A DNA stretch of 64,000 bases from positions 1,794,450-1,858,449 of the forward strand of contig CAADRB010000010.1 of NCBI GenBank assembly GCA_900708905.1. The letters are read 5' to 3'. The notes beneath the pieces are model-generated. The model was not told the origin of the DNA. It saw only the letters and a list, made by a program, of their open reading frames with translations, and searched no databases. This document shows positions 1 to 13,200 of this stretch, one piece after another. Made by a program: the position numbers and the translations under genes. The DNA is from Hymenolepis diminuta (Eukaryota; Platyhelminthes; Cestoda; Cyclophyllidea; Hymenolepididae). Position 1 is the first letter of the stretch, and every line of letters begins with the position of its first letter.

Positions 1-2181
1 TTTAAGAATGATTTTGCACGCATTAAACGATTCCCTTGAGTTGTTTTTGTCTACATAAACTGACGATCTCGCCTTAGAACGCATGAAAAAATTCCTTATA
101 TATTGCTATTCCATCAGACACTTGAAAATCTTTGGCAAGATATCGCATTCACTTTCCAGGATTTTCATCCATCATACTATGCACTCTTCACACAAACTCA
201 GGTATTCTGAGTGAGTCGGCAGAGCGTTGACAATGCTGTTTTCTCTCGCTCCTGGCGGCCAATTCATCTCCATGTTTTCATTCAGCAGCTCCTTTTTAAC
301 TTTGCCAACGAAGGATGTGTTTCGCTTTTATAGACACTATGACAGCGTATCTTTTCATTTCATTAGTTATAACTGTGTCTGGCATGGAATCTTCTGATAT
401 GAAAATGCATTAATTATTAATGTCGGATTAATTCAAATTACAAAATATAGGTTCCCTCAGATACCTTACGCAACCTGTATTACGCTTACCGATTGTTTAC
501 ATAAGTTCTTTAACGAACTAAATGTCTTTGCACTATTTCAAGAAGCATTAAATATTTTGTCGCGACAACGTAAAGAACAAAGTATTCATTCTAAAAGAGC
601 TTTTAGTTCGGCGGCGATTTAGTAGACAGAAACTCATTTCTAAGTGAATTGCTGCATGAATAATATAATTACCGAGAGGTGTCAAAAATAAATATCTCAT
701 TTATTTTTCCTTTACTCTAGGCTGCAACTGAATGGCTTTAATTAGCAGAATTCCTCATCTGAATACAATCATCTCAACTTCAAGACGAGAAAGCTTATTG
801 CGTAGCATTTCTAGTAGGTCACAAAGGTGTCTCAGGGGAGCTATTTGCAAAGATTAGTGAAGTGATATTTCGTCAGGTTATGGTCCCCTGAGATATTAAA
901 ATACGTTGAGACGTCCTAAATCACTGGCTAGCATGGTTCATTCAACAAATGGATCTGCTTGAACTCTACACTGCCTGACAGAGAGGGAGTCGATAGTGAT
1001 GACAGAATCTCATGCAGCTAGAGGATTAGCTTTCGCAAATGTTAAAATCAAGAAGCATTCCGTGATTGAAGCTATTATATCGGTATTTCAGTCCCGGAGG
1101 TTGAGGCCTTTGAGTAAGTTAACCACAAAGTATTATCATATTTTAATGATAACTAATCTAATGTCTTAGAAATCTGCATAGATAACTCAAGATTTAGAGT
1201 TTGAGGAAACTTTAGTGCTTTTTACTACGACTATCACTAAACAGCTCAACGGAAGTCTCAGTTTTTCCGAACAGAGTCATTAAAGAAAACTAGTGAAAGG
1301 ATGATACTGTTAATCAACTTAAACCTGTATTTTAAACTTTTAGGGCTGAGATAAACACCCGAAGTTCGGCACAAAACAGATGGTAAATTTTTAAAATAAC
1401 TTTTTAGCTGGTTAGCCGGGTGTACAACATCACTGGTGTAACAGGTTACGTCGACGGAGGTCAAGAGTTCTTTGGGTTATTATTCCATACTCACTTAGCT
1501 GAATGGCCAACCGCTCTGTTTAAGCTTTGCTACTAGAAGTAGTGGAATTCGAGTTTCTCACCAGAGAGACTCCATAATCCCACCCTACCAAAAATAAGAG
1601 TTAAAAACGCTTTCCCAATTGGGTTTGATTGGATTGCTCACAATGAAAAATGTTCATATTAAATATTAGTACCAAAACAGTTTGGTACACATGGACGCAA
1701 ACCTCAGAGTATTCATTCGAACTTTTAAATATTTCTTTATCAAACACGCATCTGGACCCATATTACCTCGTGATATGTGAATTCCCATATAATAACACTG
1801 AGACGGCTGGCTTTTTGAGTTATCCCAGTTAAATATTGAGAAGCGTCATGACTTTGCCCGTGACTCATTTCTATTGCTTATCTCTGTTATCTAATTCCCA
1901 TATATTGACCTTTACTCTGTTCTATTCAGCCAACTCCTTTATTCTTTTCAAAAAGTTTTCTACTACCATCAATAACTTGAAATGGTAATAATTAGGCTAG
2001 TTTTCTCGGCTCTATATTGCTGATTCCTAAATTGCACCGGTCTCGTAACCTTCAAAAATTTACCGTCTACTATTTTGAGTGGCAATGTCCATTTGACTCA
2101 GGTTGTACTAAATATTATGATAGATCCTCCCCATGAAGTGCTTTTCTACGTCTTAGTGAGTGCAGATTTTTTTAATTTTAG
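1..2181. other. gene-free stretch, no supported feature
   Basis: AT-rich sequence with stops in all frames. The longest open frames are under 70 codons and lack recognisable motifs or paired splice sites. It may include the 5' side of the spectrin-like locus that follows, but I could not identify further exons with confidence. Confidence 0.5.
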
Positions 2182-3268
2182 GCATATGTACTACCGATCT
2201 TCTTGTAGCAATCGAAAATATGATCATATCCGAACAGGAAAGATTGAATCGCTGTGTCCACGCTGCATCTCTTTTTGTTGAAATCGACGAGGCCTCTAAG
2301 GAAAAGGCTCATAGGCACAAACTTCGTCATCAAATCCATATGCTGGAGGGATCTAGCACTAAATTTTGTTCAACACCAACCTCCGTCAAAAGCAATTTAC
2401 AGACCTACAAGATTTAGTGATGGAAAAGAAGCATCGTTTATATGAACTTCTTGCTCTCAATCAGCTGTATGAGGAGGTTAGCGATGCTGAGGTTACTTAT
2501 TATTTTTGTAAATCTCGATACTTCAAGAAATTAAATGGAACATGTTTAATAGGAAACTTGAGAGTAGGTTTAACAGAAGCAATAGAGCACAATGACGATA
2601 AGTGTAAAAAAACGATGTGAAGATAACAGTGATGTTAATTAGAACTTCTGAAAAGTCAGAGATCATGAGATTGTTTCTCATCGACGATGATTTATATATC
2701 CAGTTATATGGATGGCGACCACACTGTTTAATATTGGTCAACAAGATGGGTAGTAAAGCGCAGGCTTCCCCTAAGAATGACTTCAGGAAATCTTCCTCCC
2801 AACACTTTCCTTAACGGATATATGAAGTGTAATGAAGGTAACAATGCACCTTTTTCTTTCTAGGAATGGATGTGGAGTAAGACAGAAGAGGCCTTGATAG
2901 AAAATGCAGGCAGGGATTTGGACGAATGTATCCCGCTTCAACGAGAGTCTTGAGAGACCCACCACAACATTATTGGAAAAGGCGTGACAGATCAGAGGAT
3001 CGAAGAATGCTTGACCTCCCGTCCGCCAGCCACTGATTTTGTTCTGATAGAAAAGTTGTCACCATTATCGGACAGTCCTGATCGTCCCATTCAAGCCATC
3101 ATCGTTCGCAGACAAATGATCAAACTGGAGCATTCAAATTCTCCTAGGATCTCTCAATGGCAAGACGGACTAATTGAGGACTGGAGAGAATTGAGAGAAC
3201 TCTTTAAAATCAAAGGAGAATTGCTACAATCTGCTGGAACCAGACTTCCTCTACTTAATCGCTGTGAG
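2182..3268 (+). pseudogene. spectrin-repeat gene fragment, probably decayed (beta-spectrin-like)
   Basis: Three coding blocks read like consecutive spectrin repeats. Block 1 runs from an AG acceptor at 2180-2181 to a GT donor at 2492; it contains ENMIISEQERLNRC and later DLVMEKKHRLYELL. Block 2 starts at 2864 in the matching phase with EWMWSKTEEALIENAGRDLD, the typical W-x-x-x-E/T start of a spectrin repeat. Block 3 contains ISQWQDGLIEDWRELRELF, close to the beta-spectrin pattern EWKDGLNEAWADLLEL, and ends at a good GTAAGT donor (3269). Two breaks are seen: block 1 changes frame between about 2342 and 2366 with no room for a normal intron, and a TGA at 2951-2953 lies between blocks 2 and 3 unless a 63-nt intron (2928-2990) is spliced out. 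No convincing exon follows downstream. A pseudogene or a partly mis-sequenced exon cluster are both possible; the family assignment comes from remembered spectrin patterns. Confidence 0.45.
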
Positions 3269-5929
3269 GTAAGTGATTACTTGATATTCAAGATTAAATG
3301 TAAAACACATGTTTTGCATACCTTTAATATTAATTGTGTTCTAGCCTTGTCCATAAGATGTTCTTTAATAAATACTTACTTCGGCCATGTTTTCTGCATA
3401 AATTATATTTTGTTTCGAAAAGACCGGCTATTTTGATCAAAATTTGCTCTGCTTTCTTGTTATTTGAAAAAAAGCAAGAATACAGTTACGATTCACATCT
3501 GGGACCATTTCAGATTTGAAACAGATTGCATACTGATTACTCAAATGAGAATTTGAAGACTGTTTATTACCCTCGAATATAGTTCATTTTAGCTACTTGA
3601 AGCACTCTATACTACCAACTGGATTAAGGCAAGCTCATTTGATAATCCTGAGCTTTATTCTCATTTTTATGAGTCCTTCTTGATACCTTTAACCTACTTC
3701 TCTCAGAGTGGCAGCGTTGGCGGAATGGTTATTCTCAATCCTTACGCCCACAATGATTTAGTAACTGGTTTTGACGTGACTTTGAAAAAATCTCGTACTG
3801 AGAGACTGAATCATGTTATTCATGCCATTATTTTGCGACTAATTTGAAACCAAAGCAGAATGATTAATTTATATCGAATTCATTTAGTGTGAATAATAGT
3901 AAGCTCTGCTATGTTGAGATTGTGTAAATTGCTCAAAATCATCCTGCTTTTCCATCCCTGGGAAGAAAAACATGGTGAGGTATCAAGACTAACTATTTCG
4001 ATTAATCAATTGTCAATATATGAACTAGATATCGTCGAAAAGAATTAATTTAATAATCCGAGAGTGGAATTTGAAACGTGAAGCAATGAACTGTCCATCC
4101 GGGAAATAGTAATCAATCCGATTCCGAAGACCAAATTGAGAATAACTCTTGATGCCCTAATTTTATTCCTAACAGCTGGGGTTCTCTGAGTCTAAATCCT
4201 TTTATCGCTTCCTCACGATGAAAACTCCTGAATTTCTTCGCCTTACTGTGAGTTTTCATATATTTTAATAATATCGAAGTGGCTCACTTTATCTCTAGTA
4301 ACCCATAGTAAAAAGACCAGAATTGAAATTCTGATCTGAATTACTGATTTACTAATACGAATCATGTTGCCATGTTCATAATTTATTATAGATGAGCAAT
4401 CTTCACTTTCGCTACCACCAACTTTAAATTGTGAGAGGAGTGTCAAATGATCAGAGTGATTGAATTATTGAATAACAAAGGTAGAAAAAGAAATATGCAA
4501 GATAGCCTCATCGCAATATTTAGAACCCCAAACTGTCAATGGACAATTGAATTAAATACATTCTTAACTACCATTTTTCCTCAAATATATTTTTACATAA
4601 AGATATACATATTTTAGCGATTTACCCCAAACTTACTCATTTACACGCTTTGGTCAGATTAGTCATTGGCGTATGCCCTATGTCCTGGGCCTTACAATAC
4701 ATCCTCTCCCCCTCTACCTGTAACAGTCATAAGATGCAGAAACTTTACACAACAACAAATGTTTTAATTATAAAATTGTTTTTTTTTGCTGGCGCGTATT
4801 ACAGACGATTGATTAAAGCCCACTAGAATAAATTTACCGATGATCTTAAATTAAGCCCGTCGTCTCACTTATAAGGGGAAGTCAAACAGGGTCCTTCAGT
4901 TGCAATTAATCTCATTATGATTTCTTTAATGAACTTAAATTTCATTTAAATTTTACAAAAGGACTGTCCGTGTGACCCATAACCATGAGGAAAGGACATG
5001 TGATGTTGAATCTGCGTTTTCTGTTCTGCTTTCCCACACCTACATTCGATTAATACTTAGTCATTTTTCCCCTCATAAACGTCCCTTTCAGATTGAAATA
5101 TTACTTTGGTAAATACTGAATGAGTTAGTGTAAAATACTGCATTAGCTGATCGGTAAGTAAGCATTCAAATTGTAAATTAAAAGTTACTAAAAATCACCT
5201 CAACATTAAGAATACCAATATTTTCAATAAGGAGTGAGAGAAAGGGAGTTGAGAAAAGCATATATACATATATATATATATAACCACATGTTGGATATAT
5301 GATATAGTTGATATTTTACCTAACACAGGTTTTTAGGAAAACCTTTTCCAAGTTGTTGTTAGTTTACAAAAACTTATTTTAATTCTCTCAATACAAACAT
5401 TTTCTTCTAACTAAAACTGAAATAAGTCTAAATTTTGAGAATATTTTCTGAAATCATCCCATAACCGGCTGCCTTTTTTCTTTCAAAGGAATTCACCTAG
5501 GAATAATTGGCCAACGAAACCGCTCTAACGGATTGTTGATTTCATCTGCTGATATTGACTGATCTCACCTGCTATTAATATAATATTATTTCACTGCGGA
5601 TGCTACTTTGTGTAGTTGTAAATACAATCTAAGCTTTTCACCGAGATATATTGCGACTTTAGATCCTCAAGGTACAAAGTACAATTCTTTATGTTAAGGA
5701 AATATATGCGCTTATATAGATATAGATGCATAGGAAATGATTGCGTACCTGGTTATTCAATAACTGCAGTACCTCCAGACATAAATATGAAAACTCATAT
5801 TTCTTTTTAAAGGAAAAACACCAATTATTATTTCAACTAATAAAACGGGTTTTATTGCCTTAGCAATAAAACTAAATCAATATTTTGTGGTTAGGGATTT
5901 TATATTATATAGCAATTTTTTATATTTTT

Positions 5930-6260
5930 ACTCATGGCACAGCAAAAACTTCCACGAATTTTACCCATGGGAAAGCATTTGAATAGGTGAGACAGTAAAC
6001 GAATACAATAAGATAGAAAGTGGAAAAGAGGATTAATAATAAGGATGTTAAGGCGGTACTAGTTATACTTTTCATTGAGTTGTCCATATTCTCATAAGGA
6101 AAATAGTTCACTTAATTTTCAGTCATCATCATTAGACCCTTAGCTTCATGGGAAAGATTGTGTCCATGATATTTAGGGATTCCAAAGAGGTTTACTTAGT
6201 TCAATGGTTGATTTTGACACTTCTTTTTACAGCCAAAAGTAGAGAGATATATCGTATTAT
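5930..6260 (+). repeat. interspersed repeat family B, copy 1
   Basis: A segment starting near a 'catggcacag' motif followed by A/T-rich text, 'gagttgtcc', a 'catcatcattagaccc' block, 'catgggaaagattgtgtc' and ending near 'ttttacagccaaaagtagag'. The same ordered motifs recur, diverged, near 29.43-29.69 kb and 33.37-33.69 kb, and partly at 9.94-10.13 kb. No coding capacity. An old, non-autonomous mobile family is the likely explanation; boundaries are approximate. Confidence 0.5.
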
Positions 6261-6839
6261 ATACTTATATTGCACTGATTTAAAAGAATTCAATTACCGC
6301 TGCTATTAAAATTATTAAAAATCGTATTATTTATTGCTTGATATTCGGTGAACTCTTTGGAGCTCTGCCATTTCAAAATATCAGATCGAGCATTAAATTG
6401 CTACTTTCAACCGTTCGAAGAGAAAAATGCATTAAGACTAACCACTGATTTAATAAAGATATGGCCAAAAACTCTGAATTAGGTGGACAGGAATCAACTC
6501 AGGAATGCTGATGATAAATTCCAAAATTTTGATATTTGGAATTTTTGGTCATGATGCAGTGAACTAAAACCAATTAGGCAAATTTAGACAACCTGATGAA
6601 TCAGTGATGAATTCAGTCGAGACAAGTCTCAATAAACTGAATTTAACATCTGGTTAAAAAAGACGTCCACTTTGCCATTTCTCCATCGCTGCTTAATATT
6701 AAGCAAAAGAATATACATCATCATCATCCCCATCTTGCAAAATACTCTGCATCATGCCATCTGGGACAAACTGAATCATTCGTACCTTTAACACAAAAAT
6801 AGCACCCTAGCACTTACACCTTTACTTCTTACAATTTAA

Positions 6840-7292
6840 ATATATGCGCACTGAATCATTGCAGGCGATCGCTGCTAGTTGATTGGTTCTCCCAAGGCAC
6901 GCGTGAGGGTGTGCGGACGTGTGGGCGACATGCATGGACATACTACGCACCAACGCGTACACATGCACTGTAGTTTCGAGATTGTAATAGGGCAATGCGA
7001 TCATAAGCAAAAGCATGCGTTCAAAAGGAAGGAAGGGGAGAAAGTGTGAAAGCAGCACTTGCAGCACACAGGGTTGGAAAGTGCGACCGTGCGTGCACCA
7101 AATCTGCTGACTCAGGCACACCAGCACACAGCACAAAACCAACTGCACAACTGCTGCAGGCTTCTATTCTTGTTTTCTCTTTCGTTTTGTTCTTTGGGGA
7201 TCAGTGAGTGTGAGTAGCGTTTCGGATTAAATTACAAAGCAATTATCAGGAGAAAAAATAAAACGACTTCAAGAAGGAAATTATAAAGCGTC
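6840..7292 (+). promoter_or_regulatory. putative promoter / 5' UTR region of the Egalitarian-like gene
   Basis: Inferred only from position (immediately upstream of the start codon at 7293) and from local CG enrichment relative to the surrounding AT-rich DNA. No defined TATA or initiator element could be assigned. Confidence 0.3.
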
Positions 7293-10200
7293 ATGTCTCA
7301 ATTAGTAGCTAAAGCTGATCAACTTTCGGATTCAGAAGTGGATGACTCTTCTAAGATTACAGGTGAGTAGTTCATTTTATTTTGTTCTCCTCACGTGCTT
7401 TATATCGATTTGTTCAAATTCAGTAAATAATCGACATTTCCGCCATACTGTTAGGGTTTGGTGTGTTTTGAATTAAAACGGAGAGTACTTCGTATTGCGG
7501 AATATGATTTGTAGTAACTTTCATTACGATTTTAACTATCATCTCTTAATATTATATTTTTATTTTTTGATGAAACATATTACTTAATTTTCAATAAAGA
7601 ATAATGCCATAATCTATACCAATTAAAAATTTGTTTGACTTTCTACGTTATTTAGAGTTTTGTGTATCACTTCTTTCAAAATTGTACAGTTCAGTCTCTT
7701 TTTTACCATTTTTGTTTCATATTCCTTAATTTAAAAGCTTAACATTTGACGAGTAAAATTTTCATTAATAATCGGAGGAATTATTAATTAAAGTGAGCAT
7801 TTTTCCTCTAAATAGATTGCACTTGTAAAATTAGCGACAAATATTGAAAGAGATATATTAAATGTTGTTTTATTTATAATTTCCTAGGTTAAAACAGGAA
7901 AAACAGAAATGTAATTAAGAATGTTTTAAAAGATTTTTATGTAAGATTTATCAAGTGCTTATTACAAGAATTATTAAAAAATTATTCTTCGTGCATATTT
8001 AGTTATATTTTCGGAAAATATTTGATAAACATCGAGTAAAAAACGCCAAAATATATTCATGAATCTCGAAAAGGAAAGATGATTGGTTTATATCAGTCTG
8101 CCCATATATTTATATAATAAACATAAATATCCTAGTTAAATGAAGTTTATTCATATTTTTAGACAATTTATGCGGAAGTAAAAGATGAAATTCAATTTTT
8201 GCCCTCAGTTTCTTAAATGTACTATTTCAAATGCAACTTTATTATAGAAATCGGACAGTTTTTGCATGTGCATTAAATGCCTTTAATTTCAATTCATTCA
8301 ACTACCTTCTAAGTCCGCTGAAGGAAAGCGCTCTTCGAATATCCCTCTTGAAAACACTAGTGTCTTTCTGGTTGAACAATTCGCATTTTATCAGATCACT
8401 GAGCTTCGATCTCGGTACTTCTGGCTTAAAGAAATACGTATACCCATTTATTCCAGTGAACGAATTGGTCAAAGGGGCTGTTCAACTTTACGAAATGCTA
8501 TATTTTGTAATCGCACTATTTTATATGAACGACGGGCTCGCTAAATACCTGAAAACCGTTTGTATAAATCAAGGTAGTGCACAGCCAACGTGTGGAGTGT
8601 AGAAAATGGCGCAGGAAACATCAAACATGATAGTTCAGTGGCGGTTAATGTGAACAAAGAAGGAATTTCATGGATATAAATTTATTTCATTTCATTTAAA
8701 AGAACTTCACTTTAAATAAACAGCGACCGTGTTGGGAATTGTTAATAGGAGGATTCCCTAAACTAATGCAAACTAAAGATTTCCCATTACAAAACATTGT
8801 AAATTTCCAAAATTTGTTCTTGTTTTTTCATTTTTAAGCTGACTGCTTTTCAGCCTTCAGATGTATATTCCACTTGAAAGATAGGTGTTAAAATATTTTT
8901 GGGAATTTCAGTTATTTGATTCTGTGAAAACGTTTTTATTAGGTTATATAAATTTATTTTTATCAGAATCGGAACGAAATAGAAATACCTTGGTCCCAGT
9001 TAAAGGGACCAGTCATCATATTTCTGAAGGCAGGATAAATTGGATTTTACTGTCGCGGAATTCTGCATTAAAAAAGCAGTGAAAAGTCTAGTGCAATTTT
9101 TAAGTTAGTTTGTACTTTTAATGGTATTAGATATTTATTCTCAAATCATAATAAAGTAGAAACCTTGAGCATAATTTCCCATTTTGAGCTCTCTGATCAG
9201 CTAATTTACTGGTGCATGATTCTCTATCACTAAAACAATCCAATAAACTAGATGGCTAAGCATTAAACTATAATAGAACCACTTTAGAGGCCTAAATAAG
9301 TTAGTCTTAAAGGAAATGGCTTTGCAAAAGATTTTTCTTTCTTGAGTCTAATAACAACATTTCAGGGGGCCAAAATTTGAATGGTACGGTTATATTGGAC
9401 AATCTCAAGGAAGTGAAAGAGGAATTAAGCGTTGACCGTTTTGCGTCCTTTATTATGAAAATTGACAATAAGGACTGTGTAGACTAATGAGTTCACCTGT
9501 GCGTTTGATAGAGTTCTTTAATTACTTGTACTGAGTCATGTCTTTCACATGGTCGTAGATTTTTGTCCAGTTAAATTAGTTCCGCTGAAAAATAGGCAGT
9601 ATTTTTCAAATAATGGAGTAAAAATTTGATACTTTTTAGGCAAAGTGGTATTTTTCTGCCAAAATATCAAAAAGAATTGAGTAATCTTTGATCTGATTTT
9701 TGGCATTTCTAATGATAATCAATGGCAACAACTGGTTTCAGCAAATTTCCGACTCGAAAAGAATGACAAGTGTGTGCATTTCGTCGTTTCTGACGATATT
9801 TAGTGAAGTGTAGTACAGAATTAATAATGTGGAGAATAGGAGAGGGTGAAGAGGGATGCTAAGTAATTTGCATTGACGAGAAACACAAATAGAAATATTG
9901 CAAAAGATTTATAAAATGCATAGATCCATGGTTGTGTGCAATTATTTTCACTCTCCGTAGCTATACCGAAAGATTTTACGGATTTCAACAATGGGATAGC
10001 ATCTGAACATGCGAAATAACAGAGTAGTTCTGTAAAAAATAGGATGAACGGTTGAAAAAGGATATATATATATAATGTAGTCAGGATCCCAAGCCATCTG
10101 GTCGGCCATAGAGTCTGGCGGAGTTATCACCCTTCCAATCTCTTACGATCTTTGTTAAATAACAAGACACAGAGAGGAGTAATCGCTAACATACTATATT

Positions 10201-13200
10201 TAGGTTCTGAAATCCCTAAACTAGTGGTATGAATCGTTTAGCAAATATCCAAATGTTCAAATGCTCAATTTTCATATTTTGATTCCTGAGTTTTTGAATG
10301 AGTTCATTTCCTCAGTATTCGGACTGGATAACAGTTGAATTTGCGTCTCCTAAAGGCCATAAGCAGTTGATTGAGAGGAGATGAGATATTATTAAAGTTC
10401 ATCTTGAGAGACATTTTTAAATGGCTTAATGTATAGCGGAGTAAAGGCTATGGCAATCTCTATCACAGTTGATGTTCCAAAGTCAAATCCAAGCTTAGGA
10501 AAGAATAATTAACAGGGTCAGCGTGCTAGTAAAGATTCAGAATATCTTATAGGGAGTGTATTTCTTACCTTCTTTTAGCCTCCATCGTGACTCGCTTATC
10601 AGTTGCTATCCACTGTATTGCCTCCTTCATATAGCTGTGTGTATGATTCACTTCTGAAATTTAAGAAACTTATCGATTTCCTCTGTTGTCCGACGTCTGC
10701 GTTGTGAGTTTTAGCTCTCCTCTCCCCCCTCCTCCACTGAATCACATTTTCAAACAACTCATTTAAAGATTGCTACGTCCCCAATTAGTTCGTTCGCTTT
10801 TTCTCTCTTACATTCGTATCCTCTTGGCTGGAGCCTCTTCAGCTATATTCTTCTCTCTGTTCAATATAAGTTTTGGGAAATACCTTCCTTCAGCAGATTT
10901 CGAAAACACTAATTTAAATCATAGTTATAAGAACCTTAACAGGAAATGGATTAAAGTGAGTTGTGGGAAACTCTTATTGGAACTGATACATTTTATAACA
11001 GCAGTTTCATTATTAGTATTTATCATTATCATCATTATTATTCCACCCTTCCTTCTACCATCTGTAAGTTATTGGGAAGCATTTTAAAGTAAATGATTGC
11101 TTATTAATTCGGCCTTATCAACACAAAGTTACGTGTGGTTACCTCAAAAGACATACATTTTTAATTTGAATTAAACTTCAGCACTCATAAGCACTTTCTT
11201 AAACCTCCCCGGACTGCATTATGGCATCTGTCGTCTCGAGTTTTGGATGACAGATCTTTGTATCGATCTGACCAAGTACCTCCGTAATGTTTTAAAGTAC
11301 CACTATCTCCAGTCAGTAGAACTCCTTTTTGGAACCCGGCCAGCTTACACTAAGATGATGGTTTATAATTTCCCTAAAGACTGAGCAGTCTTTTCGCAAC
11401 CAGAAGTTTTGAGTTTAAATTGAACAACATTAAGAAATTGGAGAAAGTAGAGGAGCATGAAGAAGGATTAAGGACTGAAAAAAGCGGTTAAGCCAAATGA
11501 CGAGACGCTGAGTTAAGTTGGCTGTTGCACGTGTTTTGTTGATATGGTGAGCAACGAGTAAAAAAATCCTTATTTAGGAGTTACAAAGAGTCTGAGTGTT
11601 AGGTAGCATCTTGAGACGGACAAAAAAGTGTATCCTTTGGGAATACTAAAGATCCACTACCATCTTTGCATTTGAACAATTGGTTTTTGAAATACATATT
11701 GCACTAATAATTCAGCATGTACTTGATCATTTAAGCTTTTTAAGGTCTTTCTAGAAAGTCGCTTTTCATTCTCTTCGTATTAATAACCTTCAGTCATTAG
11801 AAATTGGAATTGCTAGCTGAGTAGAGGGTAAAGTGCAGTCAAAGTCTGCGAAAAGATATATGAAATTTAGTAGAAAGAACTTTGTGAATGCTTGCATTAG
11901 GAAATCCATCTTCGATTTTGCAATGTTTTTGGTCATTGATTAAGAAATATCACCATAATTTTTTTGTCTGTTGTATAAAGTTACTTAACTCTGCCTATCC
12001 TGGTAAAAATTCAGTTTAAAATTTTATGGTTCTTATTTTCCATTAAATTAACATGAAATATTGACCTTCTAATTAGAAAATTGAGTATCGGACCAAAGCT
12101 CAATAAGAAATTCAGTTAGCTCTCAAGTTAACGAATAGCTTAAGGGCCGAAGAATTAGTCGTGTGTTAATGAGCGAATGAGGAAGAAAACCAAGTTAGAT
12201 ATATAATCAATGGTGAGTTAATACCAAGTCACGACACATGATATTTGTAAATCCTTTTATAATTCGCGCATTAATTGCTAAAAATTTGATTCGTTTATAA
12301 CCAGCATACTTAACTATAGTCATCACACAAATTTCCCCAATTCCTCTTAACATAATTTCACTTACTTACTTATTTCCACAATACTCTAGGCAACTGTGAA
12401 CATATGGCAATTAAAATATTATAAACAATAATCGCTCAATAAATAATATTGGTAAAAATGCCATTTAAACTTCAAAAATGCACACCAAGGCAGGCAAAAT
12501 AGAGTCGATTCAATGTGATTCTATCCAAATTATGGATCATTTAAACAATTTAGATCTTAAATTTCAAGAAAGTATTTTTGGACTTTTGGCAAACACTCCG
12601 CTTTTGGGTTTATATGTTTATTCAACCTGTTGGAAATTTGAATTCACCCAATTTAGGTAATTTTTTAACGTAGGTGGTAAAGTTTCACCTTTTAGGTCAA
12701 TTATCGACATTATTCCAAGGTCACTACTAAGTGCAACACTAATGTCTTAGAAGATAATAACCAGACGTTTTTTGTAATCCTTCCTTTAGATCCCGCGTCA
12801 TGTTTGGATTACTTAAAACGGCGGGAGGTATTCCTCTACAAAATGATGAACGACCCCAGTCACAAAGCCATGCTCTATTTCCTTGAAGTTCTCATGAATT
12901 CTGAGACCCCTTTAACAGTTGAACAACTGGCTGCCCGATTTTCGAACAAGTCCTTCTCCAATGAGATGCGAAAAGCCTGTGGTGGTGGAAGTGTAGAGGC
13001 CTTGAAGGAATTCCTTCTCAAATATCCCTCACTCTTCACTGTTAAACCTACAGGTCTAGTTAGCGCTGTGGCCATTGAAATGCCCGGTTTTGATGAAATC
13101 TCCGAACCCAGTATCGATATGGATCATCTTTCCATTAAGCAGAATCCTCCAACCACGAGTTCGTCTGCATCATCTGTGAGCAGACAAGAACAAATGCCTA

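Larger units (their letters stand above)
3269..7292. other. intergenic stretch with AT microsatellite and repeat copy
   Basis: No supported coding exon. It holds a short TA microsatellite (5260-5282), a copy of interspersed family B (about 5930-6260, listed separately), and a locally CG-richer stretch (about 6840-7170) just upstream of the first exon of the Egalitarian-like gene that may be its promoter region. A minus-strand open frame at 6822-7148 has no motif and is judged spurious. Confidence 0.45.

Noticed and set aside
6822..7148. 108-codon minus-strand frame with several Cys
   Set aside because: Lies in the CG-richer upstream region of the plus-strand gene; no splice sites or conserved motif.
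8231..8602. 123-codon open frame inside intron 1 of the Egalitarian-like gene
   Set aside because: No recognisable motif, no splice or promoter context, and composition like random AT-rich DNA.
9365..9488. Extra exon of the Egalitarian-like gene (GGQNLNGTVILDNL...)
   Set aside because: An AG acceptor precedes it, but no donor follows before the stop, and exon 1 joins exon 2 directly in perfect phase.
10770..11087. 105-codon frame with a run of Ile and hydrophobic residues
   Set aside because: The hydrophobic run comes from a simple ATC/ATT repeat; no homology or exon signals.
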